The position numbers and the translations under genes were made by a program. This document shows positions 14,934 to 31,340 of a stretch of DNA of 64,000 nt, one piece after another (the stretch's first letter is position 1; each line of letters begins with the position of its first letter). A model generated the notes under the pieces. It did not search any database and was not told the DNA's origin. It was given only the letters and a program-made list of their open reading frames with translations. The stretch comes from Strigamia acuminata (lineage: Eukaryota; Arthropoda; Chilopoda; Geophilomorpha; Linotaeniidae): positions 19,370,427-19,434,426 of the forward strand of contig OX442315.1 of the NCBI GenBank assembly GCA_949358305.1, given 5' to 3'.

Positions 14934-17411
14934 GTAATTAATTAAACGTTTTAACTTTAAAGTTTTTACATTTCTCAAATTTATTTATCACCTAATTTAA
15001 TATGATATTTTTATTTTCCATTAATTATTTAAAAAAAAATTCTTATTAACAAAGATGTAAATCATTTTAACCACAGAGGTTCGAATTGGTATTGATTTAC
15101 CTCCATTTACCTAATTATTCATCCTCAACACGTCAAATTAACTTGTTCAACAAAAAATTCTTCCCAAAAAAACAATCAATTCTCTAAAATCTCGATTTTA
15201 AATATTTTAGACACAGTTAGTCTTAAAAACAACTCAACTAAATTCTCAATAGGGACAGATGGTCCATAAAAATCAATGCATTCGCACGATTTTCGAGGGA
15301 AACTCTACCAAATCCTTCTCGGTAACTCATTCACTCTAAGGGAGGGGTAAAAAAAAAATCAATGAAAATTAAGTCATCGTGACACACAAGTTTTTCCAAC
15401 ACCACGAGTCCCATCCCATCCCAACCCAATCAAGATGATGATGATTCAACACTGGGATTTTTTCATGAATTGTTCTCAAATCCCCCTCGACTGCTTTCCT
15501 GAATTGGAGCGAAATAAAATTCCTAAATAAGTCAATTTGCACATTTTAAAATGCAATTTTTTCCCTTTCAATTTATCTTATTTTACAATGCACGAATCCC
15601 TAGTGAAAGACTAGTGAAAAGCGTCATCTAGTAGCGACATGTCGCAACAAGTGACATTTTCTAATTTCTCAATTCAGTTTAAACACAGTAGCAAACAGCT
15701 ACAGCTGTGTCTCCCTTCTTTCATTCGTCGTCGCAAGGGGAAACAAAACAGCAAAAAGGGAACCGTACACCTTTTTTCCCGCCCCCCTTCTACACTAATT
15801 TATTTTACCGAACTCGTGCTAAAAGCCTATATCGAAGTTCAAACGACAGGAGAAAAAGTTGGTGGAGTGGGATTGAGGGGTGATCCAATATCAACGCAGG
15901 CTTAAGGGGGTTGGCAGCCAAAGGTTTTCATCGATCATCGTTCAGTCCGCGTGTGCGGTGCAAGGGGGTCCACGAACACGCATTCAGCTTTCATCTTTCA
16001 TAAACGGGACCAATGACAACCCAGCAAGATTTACGGCCCGGCCCCAACATGGTGCGTGATAAGCCTGTCACGGCTTTACGTCACAATTTGCCTGCCCCAC
16101 ACTCTCGTTGTTCCCATCCTATACAACATAAGTCTGGGTCTCAACGGAACTCTTTGTCCCTCCGAGCACGATAACAGCGCGATGGGTTGGGCCAACACAT
16201 ATCAGGGCCGGACCTTGTTTACACTCTAACACACAGATGTTGGCTTCATATACACATCAATAAGAGCTATGAATTTGTGATGAAGGGAAAAGCGAATGAA
16301 AGGGAAAGGACGGAATTCAACATATTCAAACCCTTTGTCTGACAATTACTTGAAAGACTCGTAAGCAACCACGGCGTTGTTTACGACCACAACATTCAAT
16401 ATGAGTTAAAGAGGCTTTTCGAGTGCGAATAGACTCCCCTTGGCATCTTCGTTCAACCGTTCTGATTTATAATTATGCACATTTTTCGCTCAGTGAGCCA
16501 GAAACTCAAGAGAAAACAGGAATTCTTTTACAAATCTTTTGTGTATCTACCGCATAAACTGTCTTAAGTTACACCCAACCTTGCTTTTTTTTTATTGATG
16601 GGAGGAATTTTTTCTTTGTACAAGTGTTATCAGTATCACCTTCATCCCAACTTGTTTTTTTCTTTTCTTTTCTATTCTTTTCTTTCCCCAACCCGAATTT
16701 CCCCATTTACAACCCTCAAACACAATTCGCACGTGCCCAGCATTGCAATCTTACTTTAATCCCTCACAATCGAGCTTAAGTGGGTTAAATTCAATCGCAT
16801 TTCCATTGCCCTTAACCCCATCCCACCACAATAAATGACAAGCCACGACACAACTCCACTTTCAAAGCTCCAATTGCCGTTCGATGGAGTCCGTAAACAA
16901 CAGCTTTGCTGATAGGACGACCAGTTTAGGGCAACACCTCCATATCTACATAGACAAGTGCAGCACTTGAGCGCTCGTCACAAGCCGCGCTAGGATTCCC
17001 CAGAACGAAATCCACGTTCTCTCACGAACGGGAATCAGTGTCGAAGCAAAGCTTAATTAATTGAAGCCTGGAATCTTGATCCTCTAAACTGACCTCAAAC
17101 GTTCAGCCCCCTAATGAGTTGGCGGCGTGTCGGGGGTCTTCCAATCGGATTACTGGACGGCACCGCAAGCCGAGCCCCGCGTAAACAAAGGCCCCTCCCC
17201 CTTGTCGGGGCACCCTTACTCTCATTTGAAACGGGTGGCATTTTTCACTCGATCGTCATTTGGACCCATTGCGAGCTCGTATCGCTCGCGATCGATTCAA
17301 ATAGTCGTTCGGAGGTTAATACCAGATAACTGTCCCCTCGTCTACCCCGAGTTCCACCATGAGGAGAACAGACCCTTTTTACGACGTGAAAATCACGATA
17401 GCGCGCTCCTC

Positions 17412-17433
17412 ATTGGCTGCGCGTGGCCACGTG
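17412..17433 (+). promoter_or_regulatory. ftz proximal promoter module: CCAAT box plus E-box
   Basis: ATTGGCTG (inverted CCAAT box) at 17412-17419, 8-nt spacer, CACGTG E-box at 17428-17433. The end of ATTGGCTG lies about 120 bp before the ftz start codon. The same elements with the same 8-nt spacing lie upstream of Scr. NF-Y and USF/Myc-type bHLH factors are the known binders of such sites; binding here is inferred. Confidence 0.65.
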
Positions 17434-17539
17434 ACCAACGTTTTCGCTGAATCTCATTAAGTAAGGGGGCAGTGGACGCCGTGTGGTTTGTGTGAGGGGG
17501 AATCACAAATCATTTGTCGCTTGCACCATAAACTTCATT

Positions 17540-18572
<1,033 letters not shown>

Positions 18573-20270
18573 AATTCAGTCGTTAAACAAAATATTCGAT
18601 TCACCAAAACAGAAAAGAAAGAATTCCATACGTCACTGAGTCGTTGTTTTCTTCTTTCACTCCTTCCCTTTCCCTGACCCCGGTTGACCTCGGGAGGATT
18701 GCACCTCGAGCCAAACTCATCCCTCCCACGTTTTGACAGACTATAAAATGAGGACAAAACATTTTATGACACAAGGGAGCAATTGGACAAGGGCACCCAG
18801 GGATTCTGTCTCAACACATCGGACACGAAGTACGGAACAAGAAAACTATGGCTCAGAATTGAGGGCGCCATTTTGGGGGTCATAATAACTTCGCACGAAA
18901 GAAAAACTTGCATAAAAACTCAGGACATGTAGAAGAAGGTAGGAGAAATCTACTGGACCTTTCAATTTGCTGAAATACTCGTGATTTGTGCTCTCATTCA
19001 TTGTAAATACTCAAATACATGCAATGAAACCCTTTACTTGTTTTCACTTTACCAAACAGGCGAATCACAATGACAATATTTCTAGCTAGAATTTTCCCTT
19101 TAAGTTCCTATTATGATTTGCTCAATTCAAATATTTGTGTGTGATGTATTTATTTAGCTAGTCTTAATTATTTTATTCTTTACACTTAGAACGAATTTAT
19201 TGACAATTATTTTGTTCAACTTTTCTCCTCAGGTTCCTAAAGAAAATCTTGTCAAATTATTTACACACTTTGCTTGTTCCTACTGCATTATCATGTGATC
19301 ATTCCTATTTTTTATCAACATCCTTGTGCAAAGTTCTAAAAACAAACTTTGTTGGCCTAAATTTCTCGGATTCAATGTGATGTTTTCTGCCTGAAATATT
19401 AATGCAAACTGTATTTACCTTATATCAGATTGCTAGATACTTATTTATTTTACAAGTGCTAATTTTTTAGCTGTTATTTTTTGAAACTCGTCTAACATTT
19501 TACAATTTTCAGAACGACTTTTACAGGGATTTTTGAACCCCATATTTTTCTGAACAAATTCTCAGCTCAATGCATCACTTTCTATGCCATATTTTTAAAT
19601 AAACACTTTTCACATTTTGTAAACAAGCATATTACTAAAACGAGTTGAAAACACGGGTCAAACTGATATTTTTCATATCTTATCTGCTCAATTGCTCAAA
19701 CCAGTGCCAAAGAAAAATAGTAATATATTAAAATACTTAATTTATACTAAAAAGAGGAAAAATAAAACGGTCTAAAACACCAAGTGCCGTGTAAATTTGT
19801 GTGTTGGAACGTGTGTTTTAATGGTAAAAGAATCAATTCTAATTTAATTTTCAATGTATTGGTCTATATAGTTTCTCAAACTAAATGCTTAACAGTTTCC
19901 AGAGTTTAAAAAAAAATAAAACCAATCAGATATTTCCCATTTAAAATTACAGAAGGAATTCTAAGTAATTTATTTTGAAATTAAGTTCTTATCAACATTA
20001 TGTGTATGTATCCATTTAAGCTCTGACTTTGTCGAAGAATTCCAAAAATTCAATGAGTTTGATTAACATTTTACTGATAAAAACTAAGTGTTTGTACCTT
20101 TGTTAATTTTTTTTCTAATTTCAAAGTGGCTACAATGTTCAGTGTGTGTTTGTTGTTTGTGAATATATCCCATCAAATGCATTTATACATACCAAAGTTG
20201 ATGAAAGACTGTGTAAAATGAGCTATTCAAATAGAATTTTGAATAAAAATTGCAATAAAAAAAATACTGG
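18573..20270 (+). other. Probable ftz 3' UTR and flank
   Basis: T/A-rich sequence directly after the stop codon with no gene. AATAAA signals occur at 20242 and 20254, close to a T-poor, A-rich end, and are the best candidates for polyadenylation. A TACAGGGA octamer (19522-19529) is a canonical 8-mer match to the miR-10 seed. A Pumilio-type TGTAAATA is at about 19,003. Confidence 0.4.
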
Positions 20271-23200
20271 GCTCATTTCTTAAACTTTTGAAAAATAATA
20301 CTTAAAAACACAACACAAAACGCAGAAAACTCAGTCAAAATCAAATCAAATTTAACAAACTCTTCCTTCGAATTTACTTGCAAAAACAGTGAAAAGAAAA
20401 AAAAGTTTTCACTCTTCTTTGCCTCATTTTCTTTTGTGTAAGGTATACAAATTTCATCGAGGAAAAAAACTTTGCTCTGACTCACATTCGGTCTGTATAT
20501 TCGGTGCATTTTTTCCGTTAATAATCTCATCTTCGATTACTTTGCTCATCAATCATCCCTGTCGAATTGATGCAACGCGAATGAATGGAGACTTGCATGA
20601 GTAATTTTTTCCAGTTGCAAATTCTGACATGCCAGTGAAAAATGAACCTGAGTGTCTCCTTTCAAAGCAGTATGCTACACAGCTCACATAGAAATTAAGC
20701 CAAAATTAAACAAAAAAAGGAAACTTCACTCTCGAACAAAAAAAAAATGCAATTTCTACTTTTTCCTCATTGGAAATGCACAATATTTTATTTAATTAAT
20801 TTGCCGCGTACGAACTGTGCGCAATTACAGTGTAATAATAGTAATTGACAGTTAATTGAACAAAAACCCTTGATAAAAGCTCTTCCTCATTAATTTTTTC
20901 TGTGCATCCTGATAGCGAATGGAGGGGTACATACGAATGTCTCTCCAACTACGGTATATATATCTCTTGATAGCGTGTTCAAATAGTTGTCCTGGATTGC
21001 ATTTAAACTGCTGTAACCTTCAATCAATATTTGTACACGGATGCATGCGGAATTTAAACGAGAGCTATTGTTTACATTCTCTTATGTGTAATTTTTACAT
21101 TATAAATCAACACACTATCAAAAAATTGTTGCCATGCGTCCGTGTATCAATCTCTTAATATTCCCTAGCCAACTATGTTGAATAACATGTCACTTTATCT
21201 TCATGCACTTAATCAATCATTCAACTCCCACTGGTACAAAAATTTGCCTCCGCAAATTTTTATGTCGCTACCATCGGACGGCCATTTTTGTTTACATCTG
21301 ACGTCAGAATGGCGGCTTCGGTTCGTATGTAGAGCAAGTCGTTCGCGATCGCGAGGTTAGTTGCATTTCCATCACTATTAGCACACTTTAATCGAATCAT
21401 GTGCACAAACATTCGCCCGTCCAAATCCTTCAAACTGAATTTCTGCACGCAGAAAACAAAAATCTCACTTCACACGCAACTATTATTTTTTTTTCTTTTT
21501 CTTTTTACAAACTCAGCATTCCTTTGTGCTATTCACCTTGAGGGTGCAGAATGGCGTTTACCTGCGGTGAAATTTGTTCCGAGTGAGAACAAGGACTTTT
21601 TCCTCTTTCTGCTCTTCCTCATGGCAAAGAAAAGAAGGGAAGCAAAGGGTTATATTTTATACTTGTCTCGTGTTTGCCCCGAAGGCCTAGTATTGAAAGG
21701 GTTGCTGGAAGAGTGGCCATATAACGAACCGCCCAGTTTATAGGGAGAAGATGTCAAGAATTGAGTCTGTTGGACACCCTTGGTTTGATTGCTTTATGGC
21801 ACCCTTCTCACAAACGGCCAGCCGTGCCCAAAACCCGCGAGGCTGCAAAAAGGGCTCAAAGGCCACGGACAACCCGTGGTGACCCCTACTGTCGGCACGC
21901 TTAAGGGAATACGAAAACTCCAAAGCTCCGACTTGATTGTGCCTCTTGTTTGTTCGTTTGGCTTTCCTGAGAAATTCGCGAATGCCTTCACGCTAACTTG
22001 TTTACAATTTTAACATTTTCAATGTCGGGATGCACACTCAAAGTTGCGATGGTGCGCCACGAACACCGGCTAGCCCAAATGGGCCAGGGAGAACAAGATT
22101 CGTCAGCTTTTATAAGCAGGCACGCCTTTAACATCTACGTAAGAAAATTTATGGCCGCCATAAAAAAATGTGTCTGCACATGCTCAGTGCCGAATGTGTG
22201 TTTACAATTACTATTATTATTCGCCGCTAACGTGTGTATGTTTTGTAAATAAAATACTATTTTATTGCAAACTTGTTACGTTCGATTTTTTCCCCTCTTC
22301 AAAATACCACTTTGCTTTTTCTTCGCTTTCGAACCGTTTAAAATGCGATAAATTTTTTATTTAATCACTCGTTGTAAATAACGTAAATTAAGACGTTCCA
22401 AAATGCCACTTTTATCCTTTAATAAAATTACACAGACCAAAAAAAATAAATAATAATAATAATTATACAAATGTGTGAACACCCAACTTTATTTTTAAAA
22501 CAAAAATCCAAAACATTTTTTTTTTCTTTTGGAATAACACTGTTCACAACTTGACTCGCGGTCTCGAGCAACGAAGGCAGCCATAACTCACTCGGCACGG
22601 AGCACGTGGAGCTCACCGTAGCCGCGCCCCGGCACAGCTCGACCCTCCCATGTTCACCACGTGCTTGCATCGCGAACGAAATTTCCGCAAGTGCCACGTA
22701 CCCAACACAACTAGCGAGTCAACCTAGTCGGCTTTTAACGTAAATCTACGTACAAATACCCGATTAAAACAATACAAAACCCATAAAAACCATACGAAGC
22801 TCACGCAACGTTAAGCCTCGTGTTGGGCGGCTCTTGCCGTGGCTCGGCCCACTTGGCCTGACCTTTTGCACAGTCCTGCCCCTACTACTCTGCCGACTGC
22901 TAATTCCACTCTGTGTCGATGAACAAGTCATAAATAAGAGACAAAAGGTGAGTTTTTGTCTCGATACATGCAAAAGCATCGCTTGTAATAGCGGGTGTAG
23001 CCACAATGAGCCGGTGCAGTTGCTCGCCAATGCCGGCGAGTGAGCGTCTGCTCCGCGTCGACTCCTCGGAGCCTCGGCGCGTGCACAAAGCATTCGGACA
23101 GCCCATGCGCGATTCGTAGTGATATAACGACATTCGTTTTAATTATGTCGTCATCGTGATAATAATTTTTGACGTGGGTACCACGTAAGAGTCTCCGAAA

Positions 23201-23452
23201 CGAACCTCAGTGCCCCATTTGAATAAACATGTCGGCGTCACGCGACTCCCCTTGGCCGGCTTCAAACGCCGTTTTCTCGCACGATTCAATGAATCCGTGC
23301 GCCTAATCTTCTCACCTGTGTGTCGAGATGCTTTGAGCATTGAGTGTCATCTGCTTTCACGCAATTAAAAGTGTAAACAAGGTATAAACATCAGCCGGGT
23401 AAAGTGAACTCGCATGATTATGTACTTAACCTTTCACTCGTGCTCGTCTCCC
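20271..23452. other. ftz-Scr intergenic region
   Basis: About 3.2 kb with no recognised gene. It is AT-rich until 21.2 kb, then has GC-richer patches (21,280-21,360; 22,560-22,700; 22,800-23,110) carrying ATGGCGGC motifs (21,306; 22,150) and two CACGTG E-boxes (about 22,604 and 22,657). It must hold much of the Scr upstream control DNA, since ftz lies directly behind it. Confidence 0.5.
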
Positions 23453-23474
23453 ATTGGCTGTTGCTGGTCACGTG
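23453..23474 (+). promoter_or_regulatory. Scr proximal promoter module: CCAAT box plus E-box
   Basis: ATTGGCTG at 23453-23460, 8-nt spacer, CACGTG at 23469-23474, about 160 bp before the Scr start codon. The layout is identical to that of ftz, with different spacer bases (TTGCTGGT against CGCGTGGC). Confidence 0.65.
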
Positions 23475-23489
23475 GGCCAGCCGGGCGTG

Positions 23490-23499
23490 CCTTATATGG
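23490..23499 (+). promoter_or_regulatory. CArG-type / TATA-like element upstream of Scr
   Basis: CCTTATATGG is a perfect CC(A/T)6GG box, 15 bp after the E-box and 120 bp before the ATG. It could act as an SRF site or as the TATA-like element of the Scr core promoter; the sequence does not decide which. Confidence 0.4.
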
Positions 23500-23618
23500 A
23501 ATAATGTGCTATTAAAAGTGTGCCAGAGGTTTCCTGGAGTGCAGTACGGCCATAATTCATCAAAATTGCGTGGAATATTGGACACAATTATTGCCGCGCC
23601 ACAAATCACACGCGACAG

Positions 23619-25611
<1,993 letters not shown>

Positions 25612-28600
25612 GTTGCGAAAACAGACGAGACCCACCATCACACACCCACACCCTTCCAGGCTTCCCTCAACCTCGTTCATTTGTCACTCGTAGAACCGAT
25701 AGATCCAGCTCTTGATTCATTGGCGGTCCTCATCTGTATAGACAGTGTTTTCCCTCACAATCCCCTATTAGCCACATAGGCTTTTCCCACCCCTCCCACA
25801 ACACAGTTAGTTGTGTGATGTGCTTGGTTGCTTCGTCTAAGAGTGAAAAACCCCGTGCGTCAAGCCGGCGCGAAAATCCGTCCATCCACACCCCTACACC
25901 AAGGGGCCTGTGTCGATGGCTCACGAGGTGCACCCCCTCGCTAACCCGTAGAGGGATGGGGCATCTCGATCCAATGAAGTTATTGGCCACGCGAGCGGCC
26001 GCACGGGGACCTCAGGTTGGGGGCAAACAGGCAAAACTCTTATGAAGTATCGTTCTTTTCTGTTGTAATGACAGCAACATCATCCATCATATTTTTCCCT
26101 TCCATTAACAGAAACAAAGAAATGGAAAAAAATTAATAGGGAAGCCCATGAGACATGTCACTTACGAGAGAATAAACACAGCCCACGTTTAATTAATTGT
26201 AGTATTTCATATTTTCTATCACTAAAAACGACTCACCCTATCGTCAACTTTCCACCTGTCAGGGCGAAAAAAATTACAGCGTTTGATATGAAAACCTAGC
26301 AGCTGGAATATTTCTGCATGCTAGCTTCTTTTCCGTGTATGGTCGATCACGAAACGTGTCAGATATCTTTCAATTCGAAAATAACTAAAACTAAATGGAA
26401 AAGGCAAATAATCAATTTTTTTTTAAATTTTTTTAAAAATTTAAATTTTACATTTTATTTCGTGATCTAGAGATGAAAAGTTTTTATTTTCGTTTTTAAA
26501 CATTTTTTTTTTTTAAAAAACAACTATTAGTCAACGACAATCAATCAGGTTTTAGGTTGTCGTTAAGAAGTGTATAAGGGCTTGTACTTGAATTGCTATG
26601 ATGTTAAGTATCAATGGGCTCCCTGATGAACCTTTGTAGCAAAGTGTCAAATGAAAAAAGATGAATGAATTTTTGCATGGGCTTCTGAATTAAGCAATCT
26701 ACTGCTTGACAAGTGCTGTAGAATTGTATTTTATTCTTTTCTTAAACTTTTTTTCTTGCAATAACACTGCCCCCTTGCATTTATCTGTTATTTTCTTTAT
26801 TTAAAGCGATATACTTAAAAGAAAATGTGTTGTTAAACTTCAATTTTGTTTGTATTCCTCCAAAAATATCCACCTTCAATTGCCTGGGCGTACACACAAC
26901 CCTTCTTGTATAATAATAACAATAAAACTTTGTAATAATGATAAACTATGATACTAATAATAATACTCAGTGAACCTACTACTTAAAGTACTAAATAAAT
27001 AAAACAAATGTGTACTATCATTTTAAAAAGCAAACAGAATTAGAGAAGGTAAAACTGTTTTGTGTAATAGTTTTTTTCATATTAGATATGATGAAATTGA
27101 TGTTCTAAGTGATTCACTCGTCTCCGCTGTGTTTTTACATGTTCAACAACTATAAGCATGAATCTTTGTATACCCAACCATAATGTGCATAGAGTCACCA
27201 TGTTCATAGGTAAAACTAAACCAATTTACTGCCTCTTAGCACGACTAATAGAGACGAGATATTTTTCCAAAAATAAATTTAAAAAAACGATAACAAACAA
27301 AATGGAACGTTTTCTCATAACAATCCATAACTTAAAAGTCAAATTACGGTTATATACAGGGTTATTTTGTAGAAAGAGGCCAAATAGCCTATAGTAAAAG
27401 GATGTGTGCAAATATACTCAACTAAAGTGAGCATAATGCTCATTTATTTGTATATATATACTTTAAAAAGTTTTTACTCTTATTTTTCTTTTACTTCTTT
27501 TTGATTCTTTTCAAAACCCCTTTTTCTAATAATTTTCTATATATAACAGCTTGAATTTCTATCCCACAAACAAAAAAAAATCGACCCCGGGGTCTCGCCT
27601 GGCTCTGTCAAATGAATCAACGACTCCCCTTACCCAAACCCTATTGGTCCTTCAATTGTAAAAGCTTAACCCACGATTTTCTTCCACTGCAACCTGAAAC
27701 TTACAAACGGACAACTCGAGTGCAGGGGTTGGTGGTTTCCTGTAGACTCGGGTCAGCCAGGCGACTTTCAAGAATTTACAAATGCGACTCCCAACTGTTG
27801 ATTTGATCGGTTTCGTCGAGTAAAAAAACAGCAGTTGAGGAAGGCCCCTATTCAAAATTCAAAATTCAAAAACAAAAAAAAATTATTCACTCTTTCAGAT
27901 TTCTTATATTGGAAAAACATTGACTTCTATTGTGAATCTAGTAGTCTACAATTTTTTATTCCGTGCACAAAATTGCCCTCGTTGATCGCTTTATCAACTG
28001 ACCATTGGTCACGCGCAAGACTTGGAACGTGGTAATCGTAGTGATCAGAGGAGTGTATTGGGGCTTTGTGCCTTTCTGTATATCGAAAAGTCTTCACGCC
28101 GAAGTAAGCACTAAGATTTACTCTCATTGCATAACCAACTTGATTGTCTTAACCCTAAACCCAATAATTCCCACTCAAAGGAAAACAACTGAAAAAGGAA
28201 AAAAGTAAAAAAAAAATATATATATCAGCGAGACAATTTATTCCAGTCAGCGCCACCCCTGCACTCTTTATTTTTTTTTTTTTGCCTTGCTGTCGATTCT
28301 TGACGGGCTAGGAGCGATGAAACCTACTCCCCCTCAAAAGATATCAGTGGTTCTAATTAGAGGCTCACAAGATGAAGAATGTCTCTTAGACAGACGGCAG
28401 CGTTTTCTTTTCTACCAAATCATGATTCGAATGCGTGCTTGCTTTTCATCCGCGTCGCATCTTAATGAACCCTTTTCCCCTCAGAGAGATTTATTTACGC
28501 CCTTTTCTACACTTTATTTTTCTCGAAATTATTTGTAAATATACTGTAAAAGTGTATGACAAGTAATGTTTCTTTTCGTTTTATCATTTTAATTGTTTGT

Positions 28601-28950
28601 TATAGTTTGTAACTTGTTTAGTTGAACATAAACTTTCAAAAATGTTTCGTTTTTTGTTTGTTTTATTCGTGTGTGTGCGTAAAAATTCATACTATGTGTG
28701 AGATTAATGTGTTTTCATTCCATGTTAATACAAAAATTGTTGCTGCTGTAGATAGCAAAAGGTGACGAAAGATTGGGTTTTTGTGTTACAGAGTGGTAGA
28801 TTTTTTTTCCCTCCCTCACATTCAACAGTGTGATGAGTTTTGTAAAGCCTTTGATCAAAAAAATGATCTCACGTAGATGACATTACAACTGGTGTAATTC
28901 ATGTATTCACTATGTCAAACATACAATAAAAATCATAATCTGATACTGCA
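25612..28950 (+). other. Scr 3' region, probable UTR in its first part
   Basis: No coding sequence is recognised. Possible AATAAA signals occur at 26171 and 26930, with further ones near 28,925. A TACAGGGT octamer at 27355-27362 pairs with the first eight bases of ACCCUGUA-type miR-10, but whether the transcript reaches it is unknown. Confidence 0.4.
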
Positions 28951-30854
28951 GTTTTACTTTGTTTTCATTACTTGCTTCTTATGTTATTTTCCCGAACACA
29001 ATCAACTACATTCAAATGATAATAAACAATTTTTTATACTCTTATTTTGAAAAATAAACAAAAATATTTTTAAAAAAAAATAAAAAATAAAAATAAAAAT
29101 AAAAAATAAAAAATAAGAACGTTTATTTTGTAGGAAAGAAAATGCAGATTTTTTTAGAAATTGTAAAAAGTGCAACTAAGAAAACATTTTTTGCATTCAC
29201 TTAATTAGCTATCGGAGGTTAGTAAACCATATCGATTTTTTTTAATCAATAAGTTAAATCATTGACATTTGCTACCTCTTAGCGTCAAAATACAAAAACA
29301 GAAGAAAAAAAACATGAAGCATTTTGTAAACACGGTTGTCTTCTCTTAAAAAATGATGTCAACTGTGGCGTATACGATTTAAATTCAAAGTCTCCACTTC
29401 ATAAAAAATTGATAAGCCAAAAAAAAAAAGAAAAAAAAAGAAAAGAAAGTGCTGCTACGATGTGGCGCCCTCGAATGGAATTCCTCCAAACTAAAAGCAG
29501 TTCTTAAATTTCACTCTGCACGAATACGCCCTCGTGCGATAGATTCTTGCGTTCGAGCAATTGAATTAACTCCATACAACCTCTCAAAACATTTATTTCA
29601 TCTAAATTCGAATTTTTTTTAACATTAAATTAACAACCTCAAAATTAATTTGTTTTTCGTCTGTTTTATTCGTCTTACTTCGGGATTTAATATATTCAAT
29701 GATGAGTATTAAACCATAAATTCAAAATATTGAGCTAATTTTAAACTATTAATATAAAAAAATTAAACGTGACAATAATTAAAAAATTTCGCTTAATTCG
29801 TTCCCATTCAAATCCATAATTTTTGCATTTATTTCAAAAAATGTACCGGTAATAATTAACCATTTAAATTGAAAAGCATAATTTTTTAACCCCCATAAGT
29901 TACATCACGACGGTAAAAGAAATAAACTGATGCTGTCCCCTACCGTTAATTTTACTCAACACCTAAATAAACAAACACACGATAATAAATAATAAATCGT
30001 AGCTCTCCATCAGAATCGACTTCCGTTTCATAAATTACCCGTGTGTTGTTATTATTAAACATTTCCAAATAAATAAACAAACAAATTTTATTCGAAACCA
30101 TTTATTTTTTATTTATTCCAAACAAAATAACATTGCGCCCATCAGTCACTTCAAACAACTTAGCTGAAAAGTAATGAAAATATGCAAACACATAAGCTTC
30201 CTTGTGTAACTAAATACGGAGCCAGCTGCAGTGTGTCTGCAAGTCAACAATTTGCTTCATTCTATTTTGTTAATGATTACATTTCCACCATTCAACACCA
30301 GTTACAGGTCCTAAGATCCCATTTTATTGCTCAGGCCAAAAGAAAAAAAAGAAAAGAAGAAAAGAAAAAGAAGAAAAAAAAATAAAAAATAAAATAAAAC
30401 TTCCGAGCTTTGATTTTTGCCCCTGATATCCTTCCAACGTGACTAGGAGGGCAATAAAACAGACCAGTCAAACCATTTCAAGCGCAATTGATGCCATCCG
30501 ACACTCGACTCAATTGCCCCATTAACATGTTACGTATGCGAGAAGGGAAAAAGAACCCAATGACCCCCACTGTCATCTGAGACGGGTCATCAACACCGCC
30601 TTGGCTGACCACAGCAAGGAGAATCCCAGCGAGCCAGTGTCATATCTTCTTCATTGCTCGCGGGCCTCGATTCCATCGTGTATTGGTCCTTGCTAAACAC
30701 CCTCCCCCTACCGACCATAAAACTCAATGGGCATCGGGTAGGGCCCTTTTGTCACCAACTATTCTTTGTTTGCCTCGACTGTCAAAGGAAAAAAAAAGTT
30801 GCGACTAATTTTCACATACAATGAGTGTTTTATGGGTTTGAACAGCGCGCCACC
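28951..30854. other. AT-rich intergenic DNA between Scr and the 30.8 kb island
   Basis: Contains A-rich simple sequence (TAAAAA repeats at 29,070-29,115; AAAG-rich tract at 29,417-29,450 and 30,340-30,400). No gene is seen. Confidence 0.5.
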
Positions 30855-30876
30855 ATTGGTACATCCGGGTCACGTG
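30855..30876 (+). promoter_or_regulatory. Fourth copy of the CCAAT/E-box module in the Scr-Dfd interval
   Basis: ATTGGTAC at 30855-30862, 8-nt spacer, CACGTG at 30871-30876. Spacing equals that of the three Hox promoters, though the last three bases of the first box differ (TAC for CTG). It precedes a GC-rich island and a candidate splice donor at 31341, and could be the promoter of an unannotated transcript (for example a mir-10 host RNA or a distal Dfd start). Confidence 0.4.
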
Positions 30877-31340
30877 AGGGCTCTAAAATGAAGAAATTAT
30901 GACTTGTGTCTGGAAAAAATACGACTATACAGCAGGAACAAAAGGGCCCTGGTATCGCATGCAATTGGTATCGCTTTCCCAACTGCCACTCGCAAGGGTT
31001 GGGTCCCTTTAGCACACCACCGAATCGATGGTATTGCACCAATAACGAATGCAACGGCTTCCTAGCCCATCGACGGAGGCTCCATGCTTCGTAGGGGAAA
31101 TCGTGTTGTGTGTGTCAGTGTGCTTACCGCCCGTTTGATCTTTATGGCCACCGGAAGACATCTTAGAATGAAACCAATCGGCGGGAAACGGGCTCGAGCC
31201 TGTACAATCTTAAGCGCGACTACTAGCACCAGCACCAGCAGCAGCGACGGCGACGGCAGCGGGAGCACCAGCGACTGCCGCCAAGTGCTTCTCGGCTCTC
31301 GGTTTACACGACTCGCGTCTCCACCACGAGCGCCTAAAAG
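30877..31340 (+). other. Candidate noncoding first exon in GC-rich island
   Basis: The stretch after the 30,855 module is richer in G+C than its surroundings and ends at AAAAG|GTAAGC, a strong donor match at 31341. It contains a CAG/GAC trinucleotide-rich run (about 31,217-31,277). A frame of 86 codons ends just past the donor but has low-complexity, unrecognisable content, so I treat it as noncoding. Exon status is inference. Confidence 0.25.

Larger units (their letters stand above)
10601..17411. promoter_or_regulatory. ftz upstream region with clustered TTGTTTAC (forkhead-type) sites
   Basis: No coding sequence is recognised. The 8-mer TTGTTTAC or its inverse GTAAACAA occurs at 10609, 12091, 12506, 13217, 13895, 14060, 16215, 16377, 16893 and 17181: ten sites in 6.6 kb. 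This matches the forkhead/Fox core (TGTTTAC). Five more follow at 19619, 21068, 21288, 21998 and 23373, up to the Scr promoter, whereas I found none between Scr and 57 kb. Enhancer function is inferred. Confidence 0.45.

Noticed and set aside
15620-15640. Possible CTCF-like site (also near 53,425)
   Set aside because: Several mismatches to the consensus; not distinguishable from chance by eye.
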